Below, one piece after another: positions 1-5,998 of a DNA stretch of 12,265 bases. Origin of the DNA: Ktedonobacterales bacterium (GTDB taxonomy: Bacteria > Chloroflexota > Ktedonobacteria > Ktedonobacterales > JADMIN01). Where the stretch lies: assembly GCA_025935235.1 (NCBI GenBank), contig JAICVT010000099.1, positions 1 to 12,265 on the forward strand, given 5' to 3'. Under the pieces are notes generated by a model. That model saw only the letters and a program-made list of their open reading frames with translations. It made no database searches and was not told the DNA's origin. Both the position numbers and the translations under genes were made by a program. Each line of letters begins with the position of its first letter. The stretch's first letter is position 1.

Positions 1-941
1 CAAACGCGCGGGCCGAGTGGCGACCAGCGCGCCGGGTTAGTCGGGCCAAAGACCGCGACGGTCGGCGCGCCGACGAGGCCTGCCAGATGCGAGACACCCG
101 AATCGCAGCCGACATAGCCCGCGCAGCGCGCCAGCAGCGCCGCCAGCGTCGCTACCCGCAGGCCCAGCGCCTGCGAGACTTGCCCCAGACCCAGTCGCGC
201 CAGCGCCGCCTGTGTCTCGCTCAGCGCCTGTGCATCGGCCTCGCCCGCCAGCAGCAGCGGATGATAGCCTGCATTGCGCGCCAGCCGCGCAACCTCGGCG
301 AAGCGCTCGGCGGGCCAGCGTTTGCGCTGCGAGCCGCTGCCAGGATGCAGCGCCACGACGCGCGCGGGCAGCCGCAGCGCGCGCCAGAGCGTCTCCGCCT
401 GGGCGATGTCTGCGGCGGGCGGCTGGAGCCTCGGCGTGATGCGCGTCAGCGCCGCGAGCGATATGGATGACTCCGGCGCGATCCCCAGCGGGCGCAGGGT
501 CCTGGCCAGCCAGGCAGCGACGTGTACCGGTCCGCCGCTCTCCCTGTCGTCCGGCGGTGGCTGCGCGGGCGCGATGATCACCTGCCCTGCTCCGAGCGTT
601 CTGAGCGTGCGCGCAATCGCGCCCGACCCGTCAGGCGCCCAGACGATGACGACATCCGCCTGGGCCAGCGCTGCCCGCGCGCGTGGCGTCAGCGGCGACG
701 TGTCGGCCTGGCTGGCGAAGAGGACGCCCCAGTCGGGCAGGTCCCACGGCCAGGCGCAGTCGGCCAGACCGCTGGCCAGCGCCAGTGGCAGCGTATCGGC
801 GCGAGCGATCAAGGTAAGTTGGGCGCCAGGCGCCCAGCGCTGCAGCAGCGCCAGCGCAGGCGCCGTCAGCAGGGTGTCGCCCAGCGCGCCTGGCCGCACG
901 ACGGTGATCTGGCGCGCAGCCTCGGTGGGCGCATTCACCAT
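1..941 (-). CDS. Glycosyltransferase family 9 (heptosyltransferase-like), C-terminus cut by the window
   Basis: GT9 enzymes transfer a sugar from a nucleotide-sugar donor to a cell-envelope glycan; the classic members build the LPS inner core. Translating the minus strand gives about 313 residues that read off the window edge. The family signatures are clear: N-terminal GALGDTLL (residues 18-25), the nucleotide-sugar motif LHPGSGSQRKRWP (from residue 198), then CDSGVSHLAGLVGAPT (from residue 279) and VFGPTNP (around 299-303). GT9 proteins are usually about 340-370 residues, so only the last few dozen should be missing. The ATG at 941 is chosen because GGAGG (955-951) lies 9 bases before it. 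The gene diverges from the peptidase at 1059. Family assignment is firm. The acceptor is unknown, and in a Chloroflexota host it need not be LPS. Confidence 0.9.
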   Translation of the reverse strand, partial: MVNAPTEAARQITVVRPGALGDTLLTAPALALLQRWAPGAQLTLIARADTLPLALASGLADCAWPWDLPDWGVLFASQADTSPLTPRARAALAQADVVIVWAPDGSGAIARTLRTLGAGQVIIAPAQPPPDDRESGGPVHVAAWLARTLRPLGIAPESSISLAALTRITPRLQPPAADIAQAETLWRALRLPARVVALHPGSGSQRKRWPAERFAEVARLARNAGYHPLLLAGEADAQALSETQAALARLGLGQVSQALGLRVATLAALLARCAGYVGCDSGVSHLAGLVGAPTVAVFGPTNPARWSPLGPRV

Positions 942-980
942 CAGTTTCACCCTCCGCTCCCGTCTGCGCTGCGCAATTCG

Positions 981-1008
981 TTGCACATACTGAACATCCT
1001 GATACAAT
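981..1008 (+). promoter_or_regulatory. Putative sigma-A promoter of the metallopeptidase gene
   Basis: TTGCAC (981-986) and TACAAT (1003-1008) are separated by 16 bases. The -10 matches the consensus in five of six positions, the -35 in three of six. It lies about 50 bases upstream of the peptidase ATG, in the divergent gap between two genes. Confidence 0.5.
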
Positions 1009-1020
1009 GGCATCATTATC

Positions 1021-1035
1021 GTAGGCTTGGCCTAC
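1021..1035 (+). promoter_or_regulatory. Small perfect hairpin in the leader of the peptidase gene
   Basis: GTAGGC (1021-1026), a TTG loop, and GCCTAC (1030-1035) form a perfect six-base-pair inverted repeat. It starts 12 bases after the -10, so it would lie at the very 5' end of the transcript. A second overlapping repeat, TGGCC (1028-1032) with GGCCA (1039-1043), could form an alternative fold. It could act as an operator or an mRNA 5' stem-loop; the sequence does not decide. Confidence 0.4.
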
Positions 1036-1058
1036 AGTGGCCAGTGGGGGAAACGCGC

Positions 1059-3098
1059 ATGGGTCAGGGACAACGGCGATTCAGGCTTGCGCCGCTCCTC
1101 CTTGTGTTGGCGATCATGCTGGGTGGATGCGACAGCTCGTTCTGGGCGTCCTCGCCGCACCCGCAGCCGATTGGGCCGGGGTGCCCAGCGTGGACAGCGC
1201 CGACCAACCCGCCAACCATCGCGCCCACCACGGCGACCGATCCGGCGGCGATAGCGGCCTCGAACGAGCAGATCATCAGCCAGACACAGCGCCCGGTGCG
1301 CGACCTCTACACGCTGACGCAGCGCCTCATCAATCATCAACCAGGCCACATCGCTTGCCAGGCGACCAAGGCGCCGCTCGATGAGCAAGTGGGCGCGGAG
1401 CAGCAGTTCTGGGTCATCAATCCGAACCAGTCGGGCTATCACCAGATCAGCGCGCGGCTCGACTACGTGACGCCGCACCTCTATGTCTACGTGCAGGACG
1501 GCGCCAGCGTGAACTACCTCGCACTCAAGCAATCGGCTGACCGCTTCGAGGCGCAGACTTACGACCGCGACCGCGCCGCATTTGGCGATCAGTGGAACCT
1601 CGGCCCTGACCACCAGGCGCGCATCACCCTGCTCAATGCGACCAACCTGGGGCCAGTCGGCGGCTACTTCTCCTCTGCGGACGAGTATCCGACGGCGATC
1701 AATCCCTACTCGAACGCGCGCCAGATGATCTACCTGAACCTCACTGGCGGGGCCACGCCGGGCAACGCCTATTACGACGCCACGCTGGCGCACGAGTTTC
1801 AGCATATGATCCACTGGTGGGCGCGCCCAGGTGATCCCTCGTGGGTGAACGAAGGCATGTCGGTGCTGGCCCAGCGGCTCAACGGCCTGCCAACCGACGG
1901 GCTGGAGCGCGCGTATTTCAACGCGCCGCAGACGCCACTGGTCAACGGCTGGACCGATGATGCGCATGCCAACCTGCCGCGCTATGGCGCAGGCTTCGCC
2001 TTCATGGATTACTTCTATGAGCGCTACGGTGGCGACGCCGCCCTGCGCGCGCTGATGGCGAGCAACGCCCAGGTTCCTCAGGCGTTCGATCAGGCGCTGG
2101 CGCGGCTACACTCGCACGACCGCTTCGACGACGTGTATGCGAAGTTCCTGGTGGCGAATCTGCTGAATGACCCCACCATCGCGGGCGGCGCCTACTCCTA
2201 TCAGGCGTTCCCAGGCGAGCGGGCGCATGTCTCCACGGTCAATCGCTATCCCTACACCCTGGCCACCGGATCGCTGGCGCAATATGCCGCCGCCTACTAT
2301 GACTTCCGCTCGCCAGCCAGCATGGGCGACACGCCGCTGACGCTCAACCTCGATTTCTCCGGCGCGCCGATGACCACTGCCATTCCCAATACTCCCTATG
2401 GGGCGGACCAGACAGAATGGTGGAGCAATAGCGGCGACAACATGGACTCCACGCTGACGCGCACCGTGGACCTGACCAGCGTGACGACTGGCCCGATCCA
2501 GATGACCTTCGACGCCTGGTACAACCTGGAGCCGGGCTTCGACTACACCTATGTCGAGGCCTCGGTGGATGGCGGCGCCACCTGGGCGGCGCTGCCGACG
2601 AGCACGGCGACTACTGCTAACCCAAACGGCGAGAATGACGGCGATGGCATGACGGGGGTGAGCGGCGGTGGCGCGCAGCCACAGTGGACGCCTGAAACGG
2701 TGGACCTGAGCGCATATGCTGGAACCAAGCTGCGCCTACGCTTCGAGACGGTAACGGACGACGCGGTGCATGATGCGGGCTTTGCGCTCGACTCGCTGAG
2801 CATCCCTGCGATCAGCTATACGAGCGAGGCCCCCACGGATAGCGGCTGGACCGCCAACGGTTGGACACGCACAAACAATACGCTGCCACAGCAGTGGCTC
2901 GTGCAGGCGGTCGTCTACCACCCCGGCGGCAAAGCGCCTTCCATCCAGCAAGTGACAGTGGATGCCATGACGGGGCAGGCGTCGGCGACCTTCCTCAGCT
3001 TCGGCGGCGACATCAGCCATGTCACGCTGATCGTCTCGCCGGTAGCTCCTACGACCTACACGGTCGCGCCCTACCAGCTCACCGTCTCGCTGAACTGA
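1059..3098 (+). CDS. Secreted lipoprotein metallopeptidase with immune inhibitor A-like C-terminal domain
   Basis: This is a 679-residue predicted extracellular zinc protease anchored as a lipoprotein. The first residues have two Arg (6-7), a hydrophobic stretch and the lipobox LGGC with Cys at residue 24, followed by a Pro/Thr-rich linker. The zinc motif HEFQH is at residues 245-249, and WVNEG supplies a likely third ligand, Glu265; this is a gluzincin (clan MA) pattern resembling M30/hyicolysin-type peptidases. From about residue 448 the sequence matches the tail of M6 immune inhibitor A peptidases: DSTLTRTVDLTS, FDAWY, DYTYVEASVDGGATW, and later LRFETVTDDAV and NNTLPQQWLVQ. The frame is open back to 522, but the ATG at 1059 has GTGGGGGA before it, a promoter upstream, and begins the signal peptide. 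The substrate is unknown. Confidence 0.9.
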   Translation: MGQGQRRFRLAPLLLVLAIMLGGCDSSFWASSPHPQPIGPGCPAWTAPTNPPTIAPTTATDPAAIAASNEQIISQTQRPVRDLYTLTQRLINHQPGHIACQATKAPLDEQVGAEQQFWVINPNQSGYHQISARLDYVTPHLYVYVQDGASVNYLALKQSADRFEAQTYDRDRAAFGDQWNLGPDHQARITLLNATNLGPVGGYFSSADEYPTAINPYSNARQMIYLNLTGGATPGNAYYDATLAHEFQHMIHWWARPGDPSWVNEGMSVLAQRLNGLPTDGLERAYFNAPQTPLVNGWTDDAHANLPRYGAGFAFMDYFYERYGGDAALRALMASNAQVPQAFDQALARLHSHDRFDDVYAKFLVANLLNDPTIAGGAYSYQAFPGERAHVSTVNRYPYTLATGSLAQYAAAYYDFRSPASMGDTPLTLNLDFSGAPMTTAIPNTPYGADQTEWWSNSGDNMDSTLTRTVDLTSVTTGPIQMTFDAWYNLEPGFDYTYVEASVDGGATWAALPTSTATTANPNGENDGDGMTGVSGGGAQPQWTPETVDLSAYAGTKLRLRFETVTDDAVHDAGFALDSLSIPAISYTSEAPTDSGWTANGWTRTNNTLPQQWLVQAVVYHPGGKAPSIQQVTVDAMTGQASATFLSFGGDISHVTLIVSPVAPTTYTVAPYQLTVSLN

Positions 3099-3113
3099 GC
3101 GAACGTCGCGCCA

Positions 3114-3194
3114 GACCTCACCCCCAGCCCCGCTCCTGCGAGGAGAGGGGAGCAGGTAGAATTCCCCTCGCCTTGCGGGGACAGAAGTGAGGTC
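3114..3194. repeat. Compact inverted-repeat intergenic element between convergent genes
   Basis: GACCTCAC (3114-3121) and GTGAGGTC (3187-3194) are perfect 8-base terminal inverted repeats. Inside are two hairpins: CTCCT-GCG-AGGAG (3133-3145), and CCCC/GGGG flanking CGC-CTT-GCG (3164-3180). The GACCTCACCCCCAGCCCC start resembles dispersed REP/MITE-like elements that I recall from G+C-rich and cyanobacterial or Chloroflexota genomes. It sits between the stops of two convergent genes, so it may also terminate transcription both ways. Only one copy is visible in this window. Confidence 0.6.
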
Positions 3195-3204
3195 GCGCCC
3201 GCTC

Positions 3205-3945
3205 TCAGCGCGTCAGGGCGCCCGCGAGGACGATTGGCCCGGTGGGGCCAGGGCTGCCACTCGCTGGCTCTGGTGTCACGGCCACCGTATCGTAGTCGCG
3301 CAGCGGTCCGCTCACCCGCACGATGCTGAGGCCGCGCCCACGCCGATCAATGTTGAAGAGTGTGTTGGGAACCGGCTGACCATTGCGCAGCAGCCAGACC
3401 TGATAGGCGCGTCCTGCTCCGGGCGCATGCAGGCCGCTCGCCAGCAACACCGCCGCATCGCGCCGTGGGCTGGCGATCAGGCGGGCGGAGGCGTCGGGCG
3501 CATCCGGCGTGCCAGCGACCGGGAAGACGACGGACTGCGGGTCGAGCATCAGGTCGCGCAGGGTCTGGTCGGTCTCCTGATCGGCGCCAGCGTCGCCAAA
3601 TGCAGCGCGCCAGGCCCGTACGATGGGATTCGACGAGCGCGGCGCGCCGTGAGGCGTCCCCAGCGGAGGGGCTGGTGTCACCTCCTGCTCGGTCGCCTCG
3701 GCAGCCTCAGTGGCATCGGCTTGCAATGCTCGGACATGCGCCAGCAGCCGCTCGCGCACCTGCGCAGGCGCGCTGCGCGGTGGGGCCGCCAGCAGCAACT
3801 CATCGCCAACGCGCGCGTTCAGCCGCGCCTCAGCGCTGCACGATTCACAGTGCGCCAGGTGTCGCTCGATGGCGTCCACCTGATCGGGTTCGAGCGCGCC
3901 GAGCGTGTAGGCAGGGATGAGGTCTGTCACATGTGGCTCTTGCAT
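3205..3945 (-). CDS. Zinc-type anti-sigma factor with RskA-like C-terminal domain and no visible membrane helix
   Basis: This 246-residue protein is predicted to bind and hold inactive the ECF sigma factor encoded just upstream. The N-terminal anti-sigma domain (about 1-45) has the zinc motif H29-x3-C33-x2-C36. The C-terminal part (about 128-246) matches the RskA domain: GRAYQVWLLRNGQPVPNTLF, then VAVTPEPASGSPGPTGPIVL. RskA-type proteins normally have one transmembrane helix between these two parts. Here the linker (about 46-127) is rich in Ala, Glu, Pro and charged residues, with no hydrophobic run long enough to span a membrane, so the protein appears cytoplasmic. Its ATG at 3945 follows the sigma stop by six bases, which fits translational coupling. 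What signal releases the sigma factor is not evident. Confidence 0.85.
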   Translation of the reverse strand: MQEPHVTDLIPAYTLGALEPDQVDAIERHLAHCESCSAEARLNARVGDELLLAAPPRSAPAQVRERLLAHVRALQADATEAAEATEQEVTPAPPLGTPHGAPRSSNPIVRAWRAAFGDAGADQETDQTLRDLMLDPQSVVFPVAGTPDAPDASARLIASPRRDAAVLLASGLHAPGAGRAYQVWLLRNGQPVPNTLFNIDRRGRGLSIVRVSGPLRDYDTVAVTPEPASGSPGPTGPIVLAGALTR

Positions 3946-3951
3946 CGGTTC

Positions 3952-4542
3952 TCAGTTCACCTCATCTATGCCCGCCGCCAGCAGCGCATCGCGCAGGCGT
4001 TGCATGCCGATACGAATACGGCTCTTCACTGTACCAAGCGGATCACCAGTCGCAGCGGCGATCTCCGCCTGTGTCAAACCGTCAAAAAAGGCCAGCTCAA
4101 TGGCCTGACGCTGCGGCGCGGGAAGCTGGCTCAGCGCCGCGCGAATGGCGACTGCGCGCTCCGTCAGCCAGGCCACCATCGCCGGATCGCCTTGCTGATC
4201 GTGGTCTTCGATGCCGCCGGACTCCACCTCCCAGTCGGCCTCGAAGGCGATCACCGGTCGGCTAGCGCGTCGGCGCACCTCGTTCAGCGAGAGGTTGTGC
4301 GCGATACGCAGCAGCCACGCGCTGACGCGCCCCCGCCCTGGCTCGAAGCTTGCCGCGCGCTTCCACAGCCGAACGAAGACCTCCTGTGTCAGCTCCTCCG
4401 CCGCGCCCTGATCGCGGGTTACGCGCATGCAGAGCGCATAGACGGCTCGCTGATAGCGATCATAGATCGTGCCCAGCGCCTCGACATCTCCCTCAGCAAT
4501 CAGCGCGAGGAGTTCGGCGTCTTCAAAGTCTTGCCCAGTCAG
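3952..4542 (-). CDS. ECF-family RNA polymerase sigma factor, probable CTG start
   Basis: This is an alternative sigma factor of 196 residues as called. Region 2 (about 20-94) contains DVEALGTIYDRYQRAVYALCMRV, the core-binding ELTQEVFVRLW and SAWLLRIAHNLSLNEVRRR. Region 4 (about 133-188) contains the helix-turn-helix GLTQAEIAAATGDPLGTVKSRI. An ATG start at 4428 would delete the first part of region 2, so it is too late. The frame is open upstream to a TAA but has no ATG, GTG or TTG there; CTG at 4542-4540 has GGGAG (4555-4551) eight bases before it and gives an N-terminus typical of the family (LTGQDFEDAELLALIAEGD). The partner anti-sigma gene follows six bases after the stop. I could not identify a convincing promoter. 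Confidence 0.9.
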   Translation of the reverse strand: MTGQDFEDAELLALIAEGDVEALGTIYDRYQRAVYALCMRVTRDQGAAEELTQEVFVRLWKRAASFEPGRGRVSAWLLRIAHNLSLNEVRRRASRPVIAFEADWEVESGGIEDHDQQGDPAMVAWLTERAVAIRAALSQLPAPQRQAIELAFFDGLTQAEIAAATGDPLGTVKSRIRIGMQRLRDALLAAGIDEVN

Positions 4543-4555
4543 AGGACATTCTCCC
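4540..4555 (-). promoter_or_regulatory. Ribosome binding site and CTG start of the sigma gene, with a nested out-of-frame ATG
   Basis: GGGAG (4555-4551) is eight bases from CTG (4542-4540), an ideal spacing. An ATG at 4549-4547 lies only one base after the GGGAG, in another frame, and would encode just MSSDWARL before a stop ending at 4523. This layout decides the CTG start and may lower the sigma factor's translation. Confidence 0.5.
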
Positions 4556-5011
4556 GCATACAGAGATACACGCGACTGTTACGAAGCGATGAACCAGGCG
4601 ATGAGCTACGCGGAGTGATGGCCAGGCGCCCAGGCGCGCCAGACGCCGTCACACTGCGACCCGGCTGTTTCTGCCCTCGCTCGTAGTGTACCATCTACAC
4701 ACCGCACGCCATAGTCGCTGTCGCGCTCACCAGTTCTCGGCCATCGCCGCGCGACGACCGCGAAGAGTACGCGCATCTACTGAGAACTTGCTGTGTGCTT
4801 GTGTACGAAAGCATGCTATAGTGCTTCATATGTCCATGGCCAATGGATGGGCCAGGAGCAGAGGATGTTCACTCACACGACCCGCTCGCCGAGAAACCTT
4901 TCACCTTGTGGGATTGATCTGCTAGTTCATTGGCGTCACAGCGTCCAGGGATAGCTCTGCTCGTGGCTGCGCCTCACGCTCTGTGGCGTTCCAGTCTCAG
5001 GAGCTTGCCGT
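4543..5011. other. Gene-free divergent spacer between the sigma operon and the receiver gene
   Basis: No convincing gene is present in these 469 bases. The open frame at 4686-4925 has no ribosome binding site, is Arg/His/Cys-rich, and contains the promoter of the next gene. The spacer should hold the sigma operon promoter on the minus strand, which I could not locate confidently, and the receiver gene's promoter and long leader on the plus strand. A small perfect hairpin, TCCAT-GGCCA-ATGGA, lies at 4833-4847. Confidence 0.6.
4814..4822 (+). promoter_or_regulatory. Putative extended -10 promoter of the receiver gene
   Basis: TGC followed by TATAGT (4817-4822) forms an extended -10 element. 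No good -35 is seen at 16-18 bases, which is acceptable for an extended -10. It implies a 5' leader of roughly 180 bases before the ATG at 5012. Confidence 0.4.
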
Positions 5012-5455
5012 ATGTCATGGATTCTGGTTGTAGACGATGATGTATCTACCCGCGACACGGTGCGCTTTGTGCTCGAAGACGCCGGCTATCATGTGCTAGA
5101 GGCTGCGGACGGACACGCAGCGCTTGCGATCCTGACAGAGGCCGCGGCGCCGCTGGTTGCGCTGATCGACCTGCTGATGCCCGGCATGGACGGTGTGGAC
5201 TTGTTGCGCTCGATCCTGGCCGATGCGCGTTTGGCCACGCGCCACCGCTACATCGGCATGACGGCGGCGGTCGGCCCGGTGACGCCACAGGCTGAGGCGC
5301 TGCTCGCCCAACTGCACGGCGCCTTCCTGGAGAAACCCTTTGGCATCGATACCTTGCTCGAAGCCGCCGCGCAGGCCTGCGATTCGCTCTCGGCGTCCGA
5401 TCCGCCGACCACCACCCAGGGCAGCGCGAATCCACCTACGCCTACCGGGCAGTAG
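5012..5455 (+). CDS. Stand-alone CheY-like response regulator receiver protein
   Basis: This 147-residue protein is a single receiver domain with no output domain. It would be phosphorylated by a histidine kinase, or pass phosphate along a relay. The acidic pocket is Asp8-Asp9-Asp10, the phospho-acceptor is Asp53 in LIDLLMPGMDG, the switch Thr is Thr84 (YIGMTAA), and the conserved Lys is Lys108 (LEKPF), so it looks fully functional. After about residue 125 comes a Pro/Thr/Ser-rich tail that is probably disordered. The start at 5012 is supported by AGGAG (4999-5003) eight bases before the ATG. No kinase gene is in the window, so the partner and the output are unknown. Confidence 0.92.
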   Translation: MSWILVVDDDVSTRDTVRFVLEDAGYHVLEAADGHAALAILTEAAAPLVALIDLLMPGMDGVDLLRSILADARLATRHRYIGMTAAVGPVTPQAEALLAQLHGAFLEKPFGIDTLLEAAAQACDSLSASDPPTTTQGSANPPTPTGQ

Positions 5456-5490
5456 CTTGCGGACGATGGTGGCGCACAACTCGCTGCGCA

Positions 5491-5526
5491 CGCCTCACCA
5501 CGATGCGCTATGCTTGTAGTGAGGCG
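5491..5526 (+). promoter_or_regulatory. -10 element inside a perfect inverted repeat: candidate operator
   Basis: TATGCT (5509-5514) resembles a -10 element for the gene at 5604. It lies between CGCCTCAC (5491-5498) and GTGAGGCG (5519-5526), a perfect 8-base inverted repeat whose arms extend further with one mismatch. The dyad centre, about 5508.5, is at the edge of the -10, as in repressor operators. The same repeat could instead be a weak terminator for the receiver gene, although no T-run follows. Confidence 0.45.
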
Positions 5527-5603
5527 ACGCCACTGCGCCTGAGTGGCGCGCCAGACCGCCGCTGATCAGTGCGCGTGGACGCCGAGCAGGAGAGAGCAGC
5601 CAG

Positions 5604-5870
5604 ATGGATTCGCAGTCACATCCCCCAGCGCAGACCTTCAATCCGTACATCGGCGCATTCTTCGCAGTGGCTGGGATCGTGGCGCTCACAACAGGCTCCT
5701 ATATCATCGGCGGCGCGTTTCTCAGCGTTGGCGCGGCGTTTCTCGTCTACTGGCGCGATGTTCGCCCCTGGGCGGAGATACCGCGTGGCAAGCGGCTCGC
5801 CTTTCTGGGGCTGATCCTGCTCGGCGGCGTGTTTCTCGTCGCAGCGCTGGTCTTGACGGCGGGTGGGTGA
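5604..5870 (+). CDS. Small integral membrane protein of unknown function
   Basis: This 88-residue protein has a polar N-terminus and three hydrophobic stretches: about 14-32 (YIGAFFAVAGIVALTTG), 33-49 (YIIGGAFLSVGAAFLVYW) and 64-87 (LAFLGLILLGGVFLVAALVLT). A short loop with Arg, Asp, Trp and Lys (about 50-63) joins the second and third. The start is supported by AGGAGAGAG about a dozen bases before the ATG at 5604. It has its own upstream promoter candidate set in an inverted repeat. I do not recognise a family and assign no function; the ATPase gene that follows has a separate promoter. Confidence 0.75.
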   Translation: MDSQSHPPAQTFNPYIGAFFAVAGIVALTTGSYIIGGAFLSVGAAFLVYWRDVRPWAEIPRGKRLAFLGLILLGGVFLVAALVLTAGG

Positions 5871-5876
5871 GCGCTC

Positions 5877-5906
5877 TTGCGCGCGCTTCCGCCGCTCTGC
5901 TATGCT
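5877..5906 (+). promoter_or_regulatory. Putative promoter of the STAND ATPase gene
   Basis: TTGCGC (5877-5882) and TATGCT (5901-5906) are separated by 18 bases and lie about 92 bases before the ATG at 5999. An 8-base palindrome, GAGCGCTC (5869-5876), directly precedes the -35 and overlaps the stop of the previous gene. The -10 is identical to that at 5509. Confidence 0.45.
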
Positions 5907-5998
5907 GGCCGTTGGGCGCCCGCTCGGTTTGGACCACTGGATGAGGGCGACCCAGCAGGCGCTAAGCGAGGCTGAGAAATGCACAGGAGGTTGGTGGG

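Noticed and set aside
522..1058. In-frame upstream extension of the peptidase frame by 179 codons
   Set aside because: It lies antisense to the glycosyltransferase and over the promoter; the extra residues are Arg-rich with no domain, and the lipoprotein signal peptide begins at 1059.
3952..4428. ATG at 4428 as the sigma factor start
   Set aside because: It would remove DVEALGTIYDRYQRAVYALC, the conserved beginning of region 2, which is encoded in the same frame just upstream.
3187..4686. A 499-codon plus-strand open frame
   Set aside because: It is antisense to the sigma and anti-sigma genes, whose minus-strand products have clear family motifs; the plus-strand product is Arg/Gln-rich with none.
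4686..4925. A 79-codon plus-strand open frame
   Set aside because: No ribosome binding site, Arg/His/Cys-rich composition with no domain, and it overlaps the receiver gene's promoter.
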